From the NCBI RefSeq assembly GCF_029931775.1, contig NC_079312.1, positions 11,043,821-11,107,820 of the forward strand: a DNA stretch of 64,000 nt. Reading direction: 5' to 3'. Positions 24,766 to 37,552 of the stretch are shown piece by piece (within the stretch, counting starts at the first letter, position 1; every line of letters starts with the position of its first letter). Source of the stretch: Euleptes europaea (taxonomy: Eukaryota > Chordata > Lepidosauria > Squamata > Sphaerodactylidae). A program made the position numbers and the translations under genes. The notes below the pieces were generated by a model. That model was not told the origin of the DNA, did no database searches, and worked only from the letters and a program-made list of their open reading frames with translations.

Positions 24766-26785
24766 AGGAGGCTGAAGTTGGTTCCTTATTCCCTGTTCGT
24801 TCCCTATTCCCAGTTCCTTATTCACATTTCCTAGATCCTGAATGTTTTTGAGGACAATTCAAAAGCTCTGCACCCCAAAATATGGTTTGGACCACCACAT
24901 ATACACCCCCACATTCAGGGGGCTGTGCCCTTCGAGATGGTGCATACTGGGTTCTGGTCCAAAGGATTAAAAGGGAGAAAAGGGAGAAAGATAAATATCA
25001 GGAGAGAAATAGCTCTCTTCCAAACTCAGAGCTAGAGGAGGCGATCAAAAGACACCCGCCAGTCAAAAGGGACCACTGCTGGTACATAAAAGCAGAGCTC
25101 CTGAATGCAAACAATGGCATGCAGGACAAGGCATGCAGTCTGTGAAGATGCAGGTGGAACTGGAAGATAGAGAAACCCAGTGGGTGCCTTTTCAGAGGCA
25201 CTCACCTGAACTGCTGATGTGGGAAATGTGGAATTGAGCTGGCAGCAAGAGAAAAGAAATTGTGTCTAGAGAATCCATTGGCTTTGCCCCGGACGTTGAC
25301 AGGAGCAGGGGAGATTTCTTGGCCTCTCAGCTGAGCTAAACATTGTGACACAAAAAGAGTAAATTCTTCCAGTTAACTGTTAATTCATAATCTTTCAGGC
25401 AAAGGGCTAGTAGAGACAGGTAAGCTGCAGTCAGGCTAAGGGCAGCCGGTGTATTTGAGGCACATGGTTCTGCCAGTCAGAACAGCCCAGCATCCTTTGA
25501 TCCACTGCCAAGCAATGACCTTCATAATCTCAGCCAGTTAAATCTTGGCCCGGCTGCTGCTGTAGTCCTGGACGCTCGGAGACAGCTTAATGATCCGCCT
25601 CTGCTGCTGGCTGCCAAATAGTTCCAAATAGGGAAGAAGTGTGGACTAATATTGACATAAACTTTTTTTACATCTAAGTAACTCTTAGACGCCTTGACCT
25701 AGATGGACCAGGCTAGCCTGATCTCGTCAGATCTCAGAAGCTAAGCAAGGTCAGCCCTGGTTAGTATTTGGATGAGAGACCACCAAGGAAGTCCAGGGTT
25801 GCTGTGCAGAGGAAGGCACTGGCAAACTACTTCTCTGTTAGTCTCTTGCCAGAGTCCGGCTCTTGAGCCTGCGGCTCCCAAGTCTCCCCCCCCCCAGAAA
25901 CCTGTATTGCAAAGAGGTTTTGACGGCACATAACTTCCAGTTCCTTAATCAAATCTTCATTGAAACCCAGGCCTCTTTGTGGGGACCCCAAAATAAGCCA
26001 GTGGTGCCAGAACCAGGGTTTGGACCAGGCACCACTGTTTGACCTCCAGCAGAGGACAGCCTCTGGAATGTGGGGATGTATAACGTGGGGTGGACCAAAG
26101 ATTGTTTTGGGGTGCAGCTGAGCCCCAGTGTCTGTATGCGCATCTATCCTGGGTCACCTCACTTGGGAGCCGCTGGCACAACAGAACCCAGTATGCATTG
26201 GTGGTGGGGGCACCCCACTTGGGAGCCGCTGGCTCAAGAACTGGACTTTGGACCAGGAGCCAGCGTGCGCCATCTCGAAGAGCATAGTCCCCTGAATGTG
26301 GGGGTGTCTGATATGTGGTGGTCCAATCCATATTTTGGGGTGCAGAGCTCCAGTTCCTTATTCAAAACTTCTTTGCAATACAGGTTTCTGGGGGGGACCC
26401 AAAGAGAAGCCAGTGGTGCCAGAACCGGTGTTTGGACCGGGCACCACTGTATGTCTTCTTGTAGAGGACAGTCTCAGGAATGTGGGGATGCGTAGTTTGG
26501 GGTGGTCCAAAGATTATTTTGGGGTGCGGTGTCTACATGTATATTGGTGGGGGGGGCACCCCACTTGGGACCAGCTGGCACAAGAACCGGACTTTGGACC
26601 AGGAGCCAGCATGCACCATCTCAAAGGGCACAGTCCCCTGAATGTGGGGGTGTATGATACGTGGTGGTCCAATCCATATTTTGGGGCGCAGAACTTTTGA
26701 ATTGTCCTCAAACCAGTCAGGAACTAGGAAATGTGAATAAGGAACTGGGAATAGGGAACGAACTGGGAACCAACTTCAGCCTCCT
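24766..26785. mobile_element. Long-TIR MULE-like non-autonomous transposon, only in block B
   Basis: About 195-bp terminal inverted repeats (24766-24964 and 26592-26785, both starting aggaggctgaagttggttcc from outside). Flanked by a 9-bp duplication, cacttgaag (24757-24765) and cacatgaag (26786-26794); block A has the empty site ttcacatgaagggg at ~5227-5240. Nine-bp duplications and long TIRs are typical of Mutator-like elements. No transposase is seen. Internally there are two ~400 bp tandem units (25938-26350, 26351-26700) containing TIR-like text and a 5S-derived SINE. Confidence 0.85.
25690..25925 (+). repeat. 5S-rRNA-derived SINE
   Basis: 'cctgatctcgtcagatctca' then 'gaagctaagcaaggtcag' and 'tagtatttggatgagagacc' match the 5S rRNA internal promoter region; a SINE body follows. 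It is a retroposed SINE head, not a 5S gene. It sits inside the MULE-like element. Confidence 0.85.
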
Positions 26786-27037
26786 CACATGAAGGGGAGA
26801 GAAAGAGGGAATTCCTTCTTGTTCCCTCTGAGGACTCTGACCCTCAATGTCCCTATCTTGTGCCTCTTTTTTTAGACGCTGCAGAGAAGAGTCGGAGGCA
26901 GCTGTTTTTAGATAGGGGCCTTATTTAATTTTTATGGTTTTATTGTTCCAAGACATCGGCCTAAGGAGAGAGAGGCTGAGAAAGAGAAAACACCGAAAAC
27001 ACTTCCTCCCCTCTCTTGGGAAAAAGTTTCAGTCCCC

Positions 27038-27245
27038 TTAATAGAGTTGCCAAACTCCAGGTGGGGCCTGGAGATCTTCCCCTATTACGACTCATCTCCA
27101 GGGGACAGAGAAATCGGTTCCCTTGGAGCAAGTGGAAGCTGCTCAGGGTGGACTCTATGGCAACTTAGCCCATCGACGTCCCTGTCCTCCCCAGGCACAC
27201 ACACACACCCAAATCTCTAGGGATTTCCCCATCCGGAGCTGGCAG
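27038..27245. repeat. gggttgcc/ggcaaccc TIR element upstream of gene B
   Basis: Starts 'gagttgccaaactccaggtg' and ends 'ccggagctggcag'; reverse orientation of the usual body. Not present at the equivalent place in block A. Confidence 0.6.
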
Positions 27246-27508
27246 ACTATGCCCATGCCTGGAAAAGGGTGGCTCCCAGCAGGAGAAGACAGGGCTGTAA
27301 CAAACAAACCCTGAAGATTTGGGCAGACAGGGTTTCTTCCCTATGGCCTTCTGTCTCTTTTCCAGCATCTCTCCAGCTGGTCTCTCCTGGTGCAGTGGGG
27401 CCGCCAGAGGAAGCTCCCCACCCCCACCCCATACAGCCCCAGAAGAGCCAAGAAGCCCCCTCTTTCCAAAGACTTCTGTTCCTCCCTCTGGGTCTGGTAG
27501 TTGCAGGG

Positions 27509-27540
27509 AACTACATTTCCCAGAATCCCTTGCGCGCGCC
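27509..27540 (+). promoter_or_regulatory. ZNF143/THAP11-like motif, gene B upstream promoter
   Basis: aactacatttcccagaatcc then cttgcgcgcgcc, identical to 5590-5620 of gene A and ~80-110 bp upstream of the ATG at 27618. CACGTG at ~27564 is also kept. Confidence 0.7.
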
Positions 27541-27617
27541 ATTGAGGTCAGCCCGGCCTTTCCCACGTGTTGGACGGGGCGGCTCTTCTCAGAGAGGGAG
27601 GAGGACCCTTGTGGACA

Positions 27618-30600
27618 ATGGAGCCCCTCGGGGTCTCTCTCCCTTCTGGTCCCCCCCGGCTGGAGGGAGGATCTGGCTTTTGCATGTCTGCAGGGGAGGT
27701 GAGGATTTCATGCAGCAGATCTTGGGCAAGGGAGGGGAGAGAAGACACGTGTGAAGCGGAGGGGAAGGGGAAGAGGGGGTCGGAGGGAGGGAGCACACAC
27801 AGAGAGAGAGGCTTCCCCAGGCAGGATTTGTGTGTGTGTGTGTGCCTTGGTCTTGTGTTTTCACCCCCTTGGACGTCCTCTCTGCAACCAGCCTGAGTTT
27901 ATTTTATTCTTTGAACAGCTAGAGGGACCCTTGGTCGGCTTCCAAGGGTCGTGGCCTGTTACTGGGCCCCCCTGTGGCTTTGTTCACTGGCGTTTGGTCA
28001 TGTTTTGCTAATGGTTTTTTTTCCCCAGTACATACTTTTGCTGTCTCTTGTGTATAATCCCAATGAGCATCATCCTTAAGATCTCTGAACTGGCAGCTGG
28101 GCTGTAGGTGCGTAAAGGAGGGGGTCTAATTCACTCTCCCCGCCTATGCAGACTCCCCTTCCTGGCCTCCCCAGAGTGAACCGTCACTTCCATTGCAAAA
28201 CGTTAGATTTTCTGTTGTTCATCTGAACCAATTTGTTTCCATTCCCTTCATTTCTGACACTGCAGCTCCCGTATCCGTTCTGAAGCCAGTGCCAATTTTA
28301 TGGCTCCCATTTTTCATGTTGTTATTCTATGTAAGAATAATTCTGCCCCAATTTAGTATGTAAACTTTTGCCTGGAACCGTTTCTATTGTATGAAATTTT
28401 AGATGTAAGATTTCAAGATGTAAATAGGGCTCCTAATGAAACTTGTTCCCCATTAAATATAGGGGTACCTTTTGGTGCTTATTAACCCCATACTTATCTC
28501 ACCTGAGTGATCTTCCCTCTCAGCGTAGAGTCATTTCTCTGGCTAGATTTAATATTTTGCTATCTGCACTACTTGAAGGCAGATTTTGGGAAATCCCTCT
28601 GTCTGCCAGGCTTTGCCCCCTGTGACAACAATTGTATTGAAACAGTTGCTCATGTCTTATTTCATTGAGTTTCTGTACAGAATATCGCAATGAACTATTC
28701 AGCCCCTTGTTGATTGATAGGCAGAATGTCCCATTTAGTGTCACCTATTTATTGAATAGGAGCCCCGTGGCGCAGAGTGTTAAGCTGCAGTACTGCAGTC
28801 AAAAGCTCTGCTCACGACCTGAGTTCGATCCCGACGGAAGTCGGTTTCAGGTAGCCGGTTCAAGGTTGACTCAGCCTTCCATCCTTCCGAGGTCGGTCAA
28901 ATGAGTACCCAGCTTGCTGGGGGTAAATGGAAGATGACTGGGGAAGGCACTGGCAAACCACCCCGCAAACAAAGTCTGCCTAGATAACGTCGGGATGTGA
29001 CGTCTCCCCATGGGTCAGGAATGACCCGGTGCTTGCACAGGGGACCTTTACCTTTACCTTTATTTATTGAACAACAGTTCGCCTCAAATATTGGAGACGG
29101 TGGCACAGTTTTCAAAGTTTGTTTTAAAAGTCTGCCAAACTGTTAATTAGATGGTGGCATCAACAAACAATGTTATTCGATGTAACTGTCCGTTAACTTT
29201 TTTTTAAAGGGACCTTTTAATATCTCCAGTCCTTTCATATCCTTTTGTATTGTGCCTTTTTATGCCAATAAAGGACCGATTGATTGAAATTGTTGAATAC
29301 TCGGGGCAGGAATAGATAATCAACTGGTCAATGTCTTCTTCTTTCAGAGATCTGCAGTGTCCTTTGAGGACGTAGCCGTGTTCTTCACAGAGGAAGAATG
29401 GGCTCTCCTGGATCCAGGTCAAAGAAAACTCTTTTGGGAAGTTACGGAGGAAAATTATGAGACAGTGGCCTCTCTGGGTAAGTACCTTTTCCTTTTTTAT
29501 TATAAACACAGGAGAGAAGGAAGGGGGTAGTATCTTCCTTTGACCCTCTTTGATTTCAGGGCACACTTTCATTTGCCACAGAGGAAAGGACGGAGCTCCC
29601 ACAGCTGGGTATCTTACAGCGTCTGAAAAAGAAAGCATTTAACATTTCATGCTGTGAAGAGAAATGTGTTGATGAAGGGGGCTCTGATTGGGAGAGATGG
29701 ATGATCTCCAGTTAGGTTCCTGCTAGCTCATCCCCGCTGCTCCTGTTTTCCTCTTCGGCCTTTCCATTTAGAGGCAGAGTGATTTTCCCACAATCCTTTG
29801 TTTGAGCAGCTGAGGCTGATGGGAGGAGAGGAGGAATGGCCTTGTTGATTTGACTAGGCCAGAGGAGGGGCCCTCGCTCAGTGGCAGAGCTCCTGTCCTG
29901 CATCTCAAAAGTCTGGAGTTCAGTGATGGCTCTTGAAAAAGGGTTCAGACAGGAAGATTTTGGGCTGCAGGGCTGGGAAAGGCCCCTGCATGAGACTCTC
30001 CCAAGGCACTACCCCTTGGGGTCTAATCAGCTTTCTATATATATATATCTTTTCTTTTTTTTAATTTTATTCCCCTGCCCCTTTTCCCTTCTGTATCCCA
30101 TTTTCTATTAAAAACCAATAAAAATATTTATTTAAAAAAAAAAGATGGATTTGGGGGGGGGGTGCATTCTCTCATCCCTGCTCTGCAGTTCAGTGAAAAT
30201 CTCTCTGGAAGGTTGGAAGACCGAAGAGGTGAACTTTGGCCTCCCAAGATCATCCTAAAGCTAGAGGCCAAGTTTCCAGTAACTAGCCTGGTTTCCTGAG
30301 GAGGTGTGCCTGCCACAAAAAGTCAGATAGGCAGTTCCCATTATTACTATAGACATGACCCCACCCACTCACTCCCCTCACCAACTCCAAACTTGCTGCA
30401 ATCACAACATTTTTAATAGGGGAAAGACCACTTTACCCTATGTGAGTTAACACCTGAAGTTCTGTTTAGCCATACATTCGAAGCTGCCCCTCACATCAAA
30501 CAACAAGGAAAGAAACCTTATCTTCCACGTTCCCAAATTCTTCATTTTTAAAATTCTGTTTGGGTCTTGTTAACAGTTAACTACATTTCCCATAAGGCTG

Positions 30601-33600
30601 TACGAACATCAGAGAAGTCAACCCTGCCTTTCCTAGGTGTTCATGAGGTGGTTTTTCCACGAGGCAGAGAAGGAAATTTATGGAATAAGCACTTCCATGG
30701 GGCCTCTCTTCTTTCTCATTTCTCCCGGCTGGAGGAAGAATTTGGCTCTTGCTCCTCTGCAGGAGAGGTGAGTTTAGGATTTCATTAACAGCATGAATAG
30801 GGAAGAGAAGACGAAGTCTGTGTGAATGGGAGAGAAAGAGGAGGCATTGTGAGAGCCGCTTCTCAGGCAGGATCTGTGTTTGTGGGGGGGGGGTGTCACT
30901 TGGGTTTTTACTCGTTTGAATGGGTTCCAGGCAACCAGTCTGGATTTATCTTATTGGGAATAGTTAGATGGACCCCTGGTCTGATCCAGCAGGGTTCATT
31001 GTCCTTTCTGGGCCCCAAAGCTCACTGCAGTCACAGTTTTGCTGTCAGCAAGCTCCACAGGCTAACCCCAAAGAGCCCTTAGGCCATATTTTGCTCCTAT
31101 AATGGACGTCTTTTAAGTACCTTCTGTTGCTTCCTCTGGAATGGGATTCCCATGAGCATCATCCTCAAGAAGTACCCCTGAATGGGCAACTGGTCTGAAG
31201 GTTAGCTTTGTGACGGAGGGGATCTAATTCACACTCCCTGTCTATGCTGCCCTCCACCTTCCTGGCTTCTCGCAAGTGAATCTTTGCTTCCATTCCTGGC
31301 AGCTCAGGGATTTTCCAGAAATAATCTGGCCCAGGATACTGTGAATCCCATCATTTCTGGCATCACAATTCCCACAATCAATCTGAATCTCATTCCAGTT
31401 TTGAGGCTCCTAGATTTCATTTTAATATTACGGGTATGAATATTCCCACAACACTTACTAGTTTTTCTGCAAGATGTTTATTTTTGCTGTACACCGTCGC
31501 TTTTACGTGAAATCCAAAATCTGTGGATATGATACAGGGGCTTACTTGCAGTTGAAGGGTGTGTGTTGTACAAGCTGCAACTATTCCACAATCCACAGAT
31601 ATCTGGGAAGGTCTCTGAGGCTGCAGGTTCATGCTGGGTCTTTTGTGCCCTGCATCTCTCACCCGCCAAACCCCAAGGATCACATGGCATGGGGTGAATA
31701 GGCTTTTGGTTTGTTAGGAAAGAATAGAACAAAAGACATGATAGCCTTAATTAAGTCAGTTTCTGTTTAGAGAGGTGGAAGCAAGCCTTAGAATAACACA
31801 GAATACCTCTGCAGACAAAAAATGTTCAAAGCACAAACCTTCTCTGGAAACATAATTTCTATTTGTTTCTGGGGTTAAACATGCAAGATAGTATAGTAGA
31901 CATTGCTAGGGTATCTTTTTAAACATTTGCTTGGACGACCAAGAGAAGCCCAGTTCTTTGCAGTTTTCTGAATTTGTATTTCTAGGAGACTTTCAATATA
32001 TTTTCAATATATCTGAAGAGTCAGAAGCTGAAAAAATTGAATGCAATTTTCCTTTCTATTGGTTTCCAAGCAATTTTCCTTTCTTTGCATTCAACTGCAG
32101 ATCCAATGAGATCTTTTCATCTTGCTTGAATGCTAGAGGACAGGAATTGATGATGAACAGGGACATATTTTCCTCTTTCAGAGATCCCCAGTGTCCTTTG
32201 AGGAGGTTGCTGTGTTCTTCACAGGGGAGGAATGGACTCTTCTGGATTCAGTTCAAAGAAAACTCTTCTGGGAAGTAATGAAGGAAAATTATGAGACGGT
32301 GGCTTCTCTGGGTAAGGATCTTTCCCCTTTTATTATGAGCACAGAAGAGAACGGTGGCATCTTTCTTTGGCCCTCTTGAATTTCAGAATACACTTTAATT
32401 CGCAACAGACAAAAGAACGGACCTCCCTCAGATATGGATATTACGATGCCTGAAAAGGAAAACGTGAATTATTTCCGTGTGGTAAGGAGAAATGTTTTGA
32501 TGAAGAGGGCTCTGATCAGGGGAGAGGGACAATTTCTAGTTAGGTTAGAATCATAGAGTTGGAAGGAGGCATACAGGCCATCTAGTCCAACCTGCTGCTC
32601 AATGCTGGATCAGCCTAGATCATCTGTGACAAGTTTTTGTCAAGCCGCTGCTTATAAAGACTGCCAGCGAGGGGGACCTCACTACCTTCCTAGGCAGCCG
32701 ATTCCACTGCTGTACTCCTCTGACTGTAAAATTCCCCCCACTCTAATATCCAGCCTTTCCGCCCGTAATTTAAACCCATTATTGTGACTCCTATCCTCTG
32801 CTGCCAACAGGAACCACACAGCTGACATTAAAACAGACAAAAGATGTCACATAGAATAAAACTCCCTTGACTTCATTTCTTATTTTGGATGTCAAATTTA
32901 GTTCTAGGAGAACTTGCCATGCTAATTTAATTGCAATAGGTAAACAAAGCAACCCTTGTGCTGCAAAAACAGACTGAATATCAAAAATAAGCAGCAACTA
33001 TGGCCAAAATGTTGCACAATATTATGGCTGTGTGTATTCATTGTTATCTCAATAAACATGTTTTTTCAAATACGCCCACTGTTAATGAATACAAATCTTC
33101 ATGTCCTAAAGGAGAATCACCCTCTAAGAGAGATACAATACAAAGCATACTATGAATAAGCAATCATCAGCATACCCCAAACAATGTATAACTTCATAAA
33201 TAATGCACTGTAATAGCTCCTGAAAACTCTTAACATGAGAGTGAAATGCTGAAGATGAAGCAGAGCCAGAAACGAGGGGGCGTCACAGCACAAGCAAGAT
33301 AAGGTTCCGGTAAATCCTTATTTCATGTCCCTTATTCAGTTAGGACATAAGAAAGGCCCTGCTGGATCAGACCAAGGCCCATCAAGTCCAGCTGTCTGTT
33401 CACACAGTGGCCAACCAGGTGCCTCTAGGAAGCCCCCAAACAAGACTACTGCAGCAGCACCATCCTGCCTGTGTTCCAACTTCCACCGCACCCAATATAA
33501 TAGGCATGCTCCTCTGATACTAGAGACAATAGGTATGCAGCATGACTAGTATCCATTCTAACTAATAGCCATGAATACCTTTTTCCTCCATGAATATATC

Positions 33601-36600
33601 CACTCCCCTCTTAAAGCCCTCCAAGCTGGCAGCCCTCCCAAGTTGCTAGTGATGCTATTCTCCAACCTAGATTTTCCAAATTATATTCGAGCCAAGTGTA
33701 TATACATTCCTGTGAAACGTGCAAAACCTTTATCAGACATACACCATCATATAACATAATTAATTATGCTAATATCACAAACTATAGCAGCTCACCCGGA
33801 GACGCACTTTGGCTGTCTTCCGAAAAGAGCAGGTAAGCTAATTTCATTGAGAGCCTACTGGTTGGGTTCATATCTGTATTCCACAACAATTACTTACAGG
33901 TGTAATCAAGCTCCTAAAGAGTTACAAACTGTGGGACCGAGGGCCAAGGTGCAATGCAGCTGCTGACACACCCCCCCCCCATAGGGTCTGTCTCTTAGAT
34001 ACTAGTCGGACGCTCCAACCACTACACCATGCTGGATCTGATAGGTTAGGAAACTTGCTAGAGGTATTCCTTCCACCAAAAACCATAGCTTTGAATGTAG
34101 AAATCACACGGCAAGGGGTGGGGGTGTCTGGGGGTCGCCTGGTTCAGGATTTTCCAGTTCCTTGAATGGTTGGCACAGCTTTTGGGGACAACACACTTTC
34201 CACTTGATCCCTTCTCCCACACTGATACCTCTTTCCTTCCTCATGACAACCTCCATTTCCTCACCATTCCTTTTGTTGATCTCTCCTTCCCTCCCACCAG
34301 CCAATCTACCTTTATTTGCCATCCTGGCTTCAGCTTTCTCTCCTTTCCTCCCCCTAGCAGCCTCTACCTGGGAGAAATCTAGCCCAGTTATGATATGCCA
34401 GCCCAGCCACTAGGGTGGGCTTAGTTGTGTGGTGCTGGCTGGACCCAATTCCACAATGGGGAATCTGCAAGGACTTCCCCTTTATCTCCCTCCCTGCACT
34501 ATCTGTCTTTTCCTGGCAGTCTCCACAAACTCAGTTTTCCATGTTTGCCTTCTCTACTGCCCACCCACCCATCAAAATATCTTCTAGCTGTGTCCCATGT
34601 TCAGCAATATTGAGGATTTATTTGCTTTATACACCATCTTTCTTCTCATTACTAGTTCAAAGCAGCTTACACAATTCTCCACTCCTGCATTTTATCCTCA
34701 CAGCAACCCTGTGGAGGATGTCAAACTATGTATGAATGATTGGCCCAAAGTGTCCAGAGCAGAATGGGAATTTGAATCTGATTCTTGCAGACCCTTGTCC
34801 GAAACTCTAATCATTCCATCACATTGACATTTGCAGTGTGGCTGCTGTAGCAAGCAGCGAGTCCTGGGTGAGTCATGTAAGTCATGTGGTATCAAGTTGC
34901 CTGAATTCAATTGGTGCTGGGCCTGGCCCAGGGGAATCCTCCCTCAAAGGCCAAAGCTGACTGTTGCCTGCCCCTGCCTCTAGCTGACAGAAACCAAGGC
35001 TTGAATGCTAACAATAGTGTGTGGTGGCTTTGCAATGGCCACTGAAGGCATTTGTGTCTTATGTTATAGGCACTGATTCTATTATTTTGGGGTGTTTTTA
35101 ACCCCCCCCCCGAGTGTATCTTTTCCCCAGAGTTTTTTTCCTTCAAGCCTGGATCATTTTCCAGGTTTATAAAAAGATCTACCTTGTCTGTCTATGTCTC
35201 CGATCTCTGGATTTGTTTTGGTTTTTTAAATTTAGATTTGTATCCTGCTCTCTATACTGGCCGAAGCTGGGCTCAGGGCGACTAACATCAATTTATTACG
35301 GTCATTGACCAGCAAAGCAAACATTCAAGAAATTAACATTGATTAAAAAAGTAGAATCTAACAATATATGACTAACACCAATAATATCATAAAACATAAT
35401 AAAACAACCAATTGAGTACATAATTAAAAAAAACCATAGTTCCAGATTAAAACAACATCAACTGCGCTTATTTGAACAGGACTTTGGCCAACCTGAAAAG
35501 GCAGTCAGGCTCGACCACTTAGATGGTAGGGAGAACATAGGGGGAGGTAAGGTGGCCAGCTTTGATGTAATCCGTTGCTGCCCTCAACCATACGCCTGAT
35601 GGAACATCTTGGTCTTAAAGGCCGGGGCCAAGGCCGAGAAAGCCCTTGGCCTGGTTGAGGATAACCAGACACTTTTTGAGCCATTTTTACATCTTTCATT
35701 CCTTTTGTCTAAACAAAAATTGTTTCAATAATCAGGATTTTTTATAAAAAAACCTTTCTTTCCCTATTCTGTTTCTGTGTATTGCCTGAATAAGCGCAAG
35801 AAAAAAAATACTAACCTTAATTTGGTCTCAAAAGCAGCTCTCCGCCTCTTCCTTTGATCATCTGTTTTTACTTTCCCAAGCCATCCTGGTGTGTGGTTAA
35901 AGATTGCTAAGGTTTGTCCATGCCTGCGGCTTTTGATGTAAAAAATACCATTCACTACTGACTTTACCTGATAACTAGTATTTGCGGTTTGTTTATTTTT
36001 ACTTAATTTCTGTCTCTCTTATGCAGTTGCAGATGTGAGGGAGATGGTGAGTGAAAAGGAATCAGGAAATAGAGTTTTGGGAAAAGATGAAGATCTGAAG
36101 GTGGAAGCGAAATCTGGGGATCAAGCATTACCAAAGCAGGACTGTAGAAGGGAATGGGAAGTAAAAGAGCCGCAGAGGAAGGAACTGGCTGGCTGTCGGA
36201 GCAGAAATAACCCAGAAGTCTCAGCCGAAAACGAAAAATGGAAAAGAAAGAGAACGCCTAAGGGTTCGATGGAGAAGAATGGGTTGAGTTGCAACTTCCA
36301 TGTTAATACTTGTCTTACCACTCCAACATATTATGAAAAGTATAAATGCTTGGAATGTGGAAATAGCTTCCCCTGGAGTAGTGAACTAAAAACACATGAA
36401 AGGATAAACTCCGGGGAGAAGCCATATAAATGCTTGGAGTGTGGAAAGTGCTTCTTTCAGAATGGCACATCAGAAGGTGCACTTCAGAAGCTATATAAAT
36501 GCTTAGAATTTGGAAAGTTCTTCTCTCGGAGTGGCCAGCCAGCTGCACCTCAAAAGATTCACACAGGGGAGAAGCTACATAAATGCTTGGTGTGTGGAAA

Positions 36601-37552
36601 GTGTTTCTCTGCAAGTGGCACTCTAATGAGACACCAAAAGGTTCACACAGGGGAGAAACCATATAAATGCTTGGAATGTGGAAAGTGTTTCTCTGCGAAT
36701 AGTAATCTAATAAGACACCAAAAGGTTCACACAGGGGAAAAGCCATATAAATGCTTGGAGTGTGGAAAGTGCTACTCTCAAAATGGTGAACTAAGTAAAC
36801 ATCAAAGGGTTCACACAGGAGAGAAGCCATATAAATGCTTGGAGTGTGGAAAGTGCTTCTCTGAGAATGGCAACCTAACTAGACATCAAAAGGTTCACAC
36901 AGGGGAGAAGCCATATAAATGCTTGGAGTGTGGAAAGTGCTTTTCTCGGAACGATGACCTAACTATACATGAAAAGGTTCACACAGGGGAGAAGCCATAT
37001 AAATGCCCAGTGTGTGGAAAGTGCTTCTCTCGGGTTGGCATACTAATTACACATCAAACAGTCCACACAGGGGAGAAGCCATATGAATGTTTGGAATGTG
37101 GGAAGTGCTTCTCTCAGAATGGCGCCCTAACTGCACATCAAAGGGTTCACACAGGGGAGAAGCCATATAAATGCTTGGAGTGTGGCAAGTGCTTCTCTCA
37201 CAATAGCCACCTAACTGCACATCAAAGGGTTCACACAAGGGAGAAGCCATATGAATGCTTAGAGTGTGGCAAGTGCTTCTCTCAGAATAGCAACCTAATT
37301 GCACATCAAAAGGTTCACACAGGGGAGAAGCCATATGAATGCTTGGAGTGTGGAAAGTGCTTCTCTCAAAATGGCCATCTAACTGCACATCAAAAGGTTC
37401 ACACAGTGGATAAGCTATATGAATGCTTGGAGTATGGAAAGTGCTTCTCTGAGAATGGCCACCTAACTGAACATCAAAAGGCTCACACCGGAGAAACCGT
37501 ATACATGTTAGGCGTGTGGGAAGGGATTGAGTCTAATAGTAGCTGTCCTTGA
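27618..37552 (+). CDS. Gene B: KRAB C2H2 zinc-finger protein, paralogue of gene A
   Basis: Same model as gene A: exons 27618-27698 (ATG, 27 codons), 29348-29477 (KRAB-A, 130 nt), 36027-37552 (linker and fingers, acceptor ctcttatgcag). Total 1737 nt, 578 aa, phases 0 and 1 consistent. KRAB-A has the canonical FEDV (unlike gene A) but TEE in place of MLE. The acidic/basic linker (residues 71-175) is alignable to gene A. Fingers from residue 176: the first is complete (CGNSF), the second and third are degenerate (lost His, C to F), ten canonical fingers follow, and the last has C to Y (LEYGKCF). Stop TGA at 37550. Finger contact residues differ almost everywhere from gene A, though flanking DNA is nearly the same, so binding specificity has diverged fast. 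Likely a functional nuclear DNA-binding protein; target unknown. Confidence 0.8.
28757..29060 (+). mobile_element. Sauria SINE, full length, only in block B
   Basis: Starts taggagccccgtggcgcaga, has the tRNA-like head with 'gagttcgatcccgacggaag', body, and BovB-type tail ending 'cctttacctttacctt'. Perfect 11-bp duplication tatttattgaa (28746-28756, 29061-29071). The empty site is at ~7291-7301 in block A. Diagnostic of Squamata. Confidence 0.95.
29348..29477 (+). CDS. KRAB-A exon 1 of block B
   Basis: 130 nt, acceptor ttcttctttcag, donor gtaagt. Encodes [20 protein letters not shown] and the [14 protein letters not shown] tail. It is the only KRAB of the five in this window with the canonical D-V pair in its first helix. 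Confidence 0.9.
30033..30143 (+). mobile_element. L1-like 3' end with poly-A, only in block B
   Basis: Pyrimidine-rich stretch, 'aaaaaccaataaaaatattt' and a terminal A10 run. It replaces ~260 bp present in block A (about 8254-8525), so the insertion seems to have been accompanied by a deletion. Confidence 0.6.
30580..32311 (+). CDS. Gene B alternative 5' module: exon 1b plus second KRAB-A exon
   Basis: Counterpart of 8964-10680: ZNF143-like actacatttcccataagg at 30580-30597, exon 1b with donor at 30767/30768, KRAB exon 32182-32311 (130 nt, phase 0 to 1, [20 protein letters not shown] and an EVMKENYE tail). The ATG used for block A's exon 1b (9000) is AAG here, and no other ATG lies in that frame within exon 1b, so the module may start inside the KRAB exon or be dying. 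The KRAB exon itself is intact with good splice sites. Confidence 0.5.
32547..32815 (-). mobile_element. CR1 3'-end fragment (shared by both blocks)
   Basis: Same element and position as 10915-11165 in block A but less deleted. Confidence 0.8.
33339..33645 (-). mobile_element. CR1 3'-end fragment, only in block B
   Basis: 'ggacataagaaaggccctgc', 'tggatcagaccaaggcccat' and 'cacagtggccaaccaggtg' are CR1 tail text. Block A reads straight through (cttcttcagttgctggtgat, ~11657-11676); agtt is repeated at both ends. Confidence 0.8.
34300..35115. other. Segment present in block B, missing from block A
   Basis: About 810 bp with no gene; 34610-34830 contains a decayed CORE-SINE (minus strand). Could be a deletion in A or an insertion in B. 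Confidence 0.5.

Noticed and set aside
25690-25815. A functional 5S rRNA gene
   Set aside because: The sequence has diverged from 5S, lacks a T-run terminator in place, and continues into a SINE body.
26070-26700. Open frames of 130-140 codons inside the 2 kb long-TIR element
   Set aside because: They follow the internal direct repeats, with no transposase-like motifs and no agreement between units.
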